A DNA stretch of 14,548 nucleotides. Origin: an uncultured Clostridia bacterium. Lineage in GTDB: Bacteria > Bacillota > Clostridia > Oscillospirales > Acutalibacteraceae. The translations under genes were made by a program, and so were the position numbers. The notes below the pieces were generated by a model, which saw nothing but the letters and a program-made list of their open reading frames with translations, did no database searches and was not told where the DNA came from. The stretch is from contig CAMCIX010000009.1 of assembly GCA_945875045.1 (NCBI GenBank), forward strand, positions 1-14,548, given 5' to 3'. Shown here one piece after another: positions 12,737 through 14,548 of the stretch (its first letter is position 1; every line of letters begins with the position of its first letter).

Positions 12737-14437
12737 ATGGAAAAAACGAACGAAAGAAGCGGTTTTCAGCGGGGAGCGGCATTGCTACTCTGCTCGGCGG
12801 TTGCGGTAAAGCTTATCGGCGCGCTTTTTAAAATTCCGCTTTCAAGCAAATACTGCTTGGGCGATTTGGGTTTCGGCTATTTTTCCTCGGCGTATGACCT
12901 GTTTACCCCCTTTTATGCCCTTGCAATGGCGGGTCTTCCGGTTGCCGTTTCAAAAACGGTTTCGGAATATGCCGCAAAAGGCAGATTTAACGATATGAGG
13001 GAGAGCCTAAGGGTGAGCCGCAGGGTATATTTAGCTGCGGGGCTTATCTGCTTTTTTATAATGTGCGCCTTTATATACCCTTTTTCCCGCCTTACCGATT
13101 CCGACGGCAACGGTTTTTATGCGCTTGCGGCTATGACCCCGTCGGTTATATTTTGCTGTGCTATGTCCTCGTACAGGGGGTATTATCAGGGGCTTAACAA
13201 TATGCTACCTACGGCGGTTTCGGAGCTTGCCGAGGCGCTGTGCAAGCTGTGTTTGGGCTTCGGCTTCGGTTTTTTGACCGTTAAAATTACTCGAAGCGTT
13301 GTTTTCGGTGCGGCGGCGGCGATTTTCGGGATTACCGTCGGAACGGCGTTAGCCACCCTTTATTTAAAGCTCTATTATAAATTTAAGGGGGACGGTATTT
13401 CTCCCGAGCAGATTTTAAACAGTCCTCCTGCAAGCGGCGGTAAGACCGCGGCAAGGGCGCTTATAGTAATAGCCGTTCCTGTGGCGCTCGCCTCCCTTGC
13501 GAGTAATATCGCCCTTATTGCCGACGCGCTGACAGTACGCTGGCAGCTTGCCTCGCTTACCGAAAAAAGCCCCGAAATAATAAGGGAGCTTTACTCCTCC
13601 TCTATAGCCGCCTACAATGAAACCGCCCTTTCGCCTATAACCGACAGCGAGCTTGCCGCGTGGTTGTACGGTATAAGAGGCAAGGCGTATACACTCTTTA
13701 ATTTAGTTCCTACCCTTACTACAGTTATCGGAGTAAGCGCTGTGCCTGTTATCGCGGGACTTAACGCCGAAAAGTCATATAAGGCTCTAAACAGTAATTT
13801 AAGCTCGGCGTTAAAGCTTGCGGCGCTGATTTCCTTTCCCGCGGGGGTAGGGCTTTTCGCCGCTTCGGACAGGATAATGGGACTTTTGTACGACAGTACC
13901 GCTTCGGTAGAAATAGGAGCGCCTATGCTTAAAATTTTCGGTATCGCGGCGATTTTTGCGGGAATTTCAATTCCTTTAACGGGAATTTTGCAGGCTTTAG
14001 GTAAGCAAAAGACGGCGCTTATAAATATCGCTGTCGGAGCGGCGGTAAAGTTAACCGTCGGATTTCTTACTGTCTCGAACCCCGAAATTAACGTTAAGGG
14101 AGCGGCTTTAGGCACGCTTGCCTGCTATGCCGTAATATTTATTTTGCATATGACGGCTTTGATTAAGACGCGGGGGGTTTCTGTAAAGCTTAAAGCAATA
14201 ATTATAAAGCCGTATGCCGCCGCAGCGCTTTGCGGGCTTGCGGCGCGTATTGTTTTTAATTTCGGCGACTCTTTTGCTATTACTATTTTGGCAATATTTG
14301 CCGCGGTTGTTGTGTATGTAATTTCGCTTGTTTTGCTTAATACCTTTGACGAAAGCGATTTTTCCTCGTTACCCAAGTCTAAAAAAATAATAGATTTTTG
14401 TAAAAAATATAGAATTTTACGTTCAAAAGACAGGTAA
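12737..14437 (+). CDS. SpoVB/MurJ-like lipid flippase (MOP superfamily polysaccharide transport protein)
   Basis: Polytopic membrane protein of the Polysacc_synt/MATE-like family. Relatives SpoVB and YtgP move lipid-linked cell-wall precursors across the membrane; which precursor this one moves is not evident. The 566-residue product has about 14 hydrophobic segments. Its N-terminus (AVKLIGALFKIPLSSKYCLG, then DLGFGYFSSAYDLFTPFYAL and AGLPVAVSKTVSEYA) follows the YtgP/SpoVB pattern. A loop of about 50 residues between middle segments (near 270-325) and a basic C-terminal tail (KKYRILRSKDR) are also visible. The ATG lies 1 nt after the mtnN stop, with no separate promoter, so the two are co-transcribed. 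No hairpin terminator is visible in the 111 bases after the stop. Confidence 0.88.
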   Translation: MEKTNERSGFQRGAALLLCSAVAVKLIGALFKIPLSSKYCLGDLGFGYFSSAYDLFTPFYALAMAGLPVAVSKTVSEYAAKGRFNDMRESLRVSRRVYLAAGLICFFIMCAFIYPFSRLTDSDGNGFYALAAMTPSVIFCCAMSSYRGYYQGLNNMLPTAVSELAEALCKLCLGFGFGFLTVKITRSVVFGAAAAIFGITVGTALATLYLKLYYKFKGDGISPEQILNSPPASGGKTAARALIVIAVPVALASLASNIALIADALTVRWQLASLTEKSPEIIRELYSSSIAAYNETALSPITDSELAAWLYGIRGKAYTLFNLVPTLTTVIGVSAVPVIAGLNAEKSYKALNSNLSSALKLAALISFPAGVGLFAASDRIMGLLYDSTASVEIGAPMLKIFGIAAIFAGISIPLTGILQALGKQKTALINIAVGAAVKLTVGFLTVSNPEINVKGAALGTLACYAVIFILHMTALIKTRGVSVKLKAIIIKPYAAAALCGLAARIVFNFGDSFAITILAIFAAVVVYVISLVLLNTFDESDFSSLPKSKKIIDFCKKYRILRSKDR

Positions 14438-14492
14438 ATATAATTTATTTTATGTTTTTTTACAGAAAATTTTAAATTTACACGAAAAACGA

Positions 14493-14521
14493 TTGATTTT
14501 TTTTGCGAAGTATGGTAAAAA
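14493..14521 (+). promoter_or_regulatory. possible promoter for a gene beyond the right edge
   Basis: TTGATT (14493-14498), a 17-nt spacer and TAAAAA (14516-14521), with TGG just before the -10 as an extended -10. Sited in an AT-rich gap where chance matches are likely, so only tentative. Confidence 0.4.
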
Positions 14522-14548
14522 TATATAGTACCGATTTCAAACGATTAT

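Overview
The window looks like chromosome of a Bacillota member of class Clostridia, probably an Oscillospiraceae/Ruminococcaceae-type gut anaerobe. This is inferred from protein family members typical of that group (HemZ, RXKD-type Rel, a SpoVB-like flippase, MtaB), strong AAGGAGG-type ribosome binding sites, and sigma-A promoters with 17-bp spacers. No tRNA, rRNA, CRISPR array or intact mobile element is visible.

Layout. (1) Positions 1-2166, minus strand: a tight operon mtaB-tsaE-tsaB (tsaB runs off the left edge) behind a near-consensus promoter at 2138-2166. All three products act on the same base, A37 of ANN-decoding tRNAs: TsaB and TsaE help make t6A, and MtaB methylthiolates it to ms2t6A. 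(2) Positions 2167-3650, minus strand: an AT-rich accessory island between two GC-richer core operons. It holds a frameshifted remnant of what looks like a phage/ICE protein (a family recalled from memory), an intrinsic terminator, a Ser/Thr/Gln-rich repeat lipoprotein, and a small membrane ORF without a good start. (3) Positions 3651-11377, plus strand: a six-gene translationally coupled operon recJ-relA-dtd-MBL hydrolase-hemZ-nucleoside kinase, again behind a near-consensus promoter. It resembles the recJ-apt-relA-dtd cluster of Firmicutes but lacks apt. (4) Positions 11384-11889: a monocistronic coiled-coil/zinc-ribbon gene with its own promoter and terminator. (5) Positions 11902-11977: a 76-bp element with 27-bp imperfect inverted repeats, MITE/REP-like. 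(6) Positions 12034-14437: an MTA/SAH nucleosidase gene 1 nt from a SpoVB/MurJ-like lipid flippase gene. (7) The last ~110 bp are AT-rich with a possible promoter for a gene beyond the window.

Most of the window is ordinary core housekeeping DNA: tRNA modification and proofreading (TsaB, TsaE, MtaB, Dtd), stringent response (Rel), single-strand DNA processing (RecJ), a radical-SAM HemZ enzyme, nucleoside and SAM by-product salvage, and envelope lipid transport. I did not find a new defence or mobile system. The points most worth a second look are the decayed remnant at 2163-2359, the inverted-repeat element at 11902-11977 with its hairpin neighbour, the island that contains the repeat lipoprotein, and the kinase-only gene at the end of the recJ operon.
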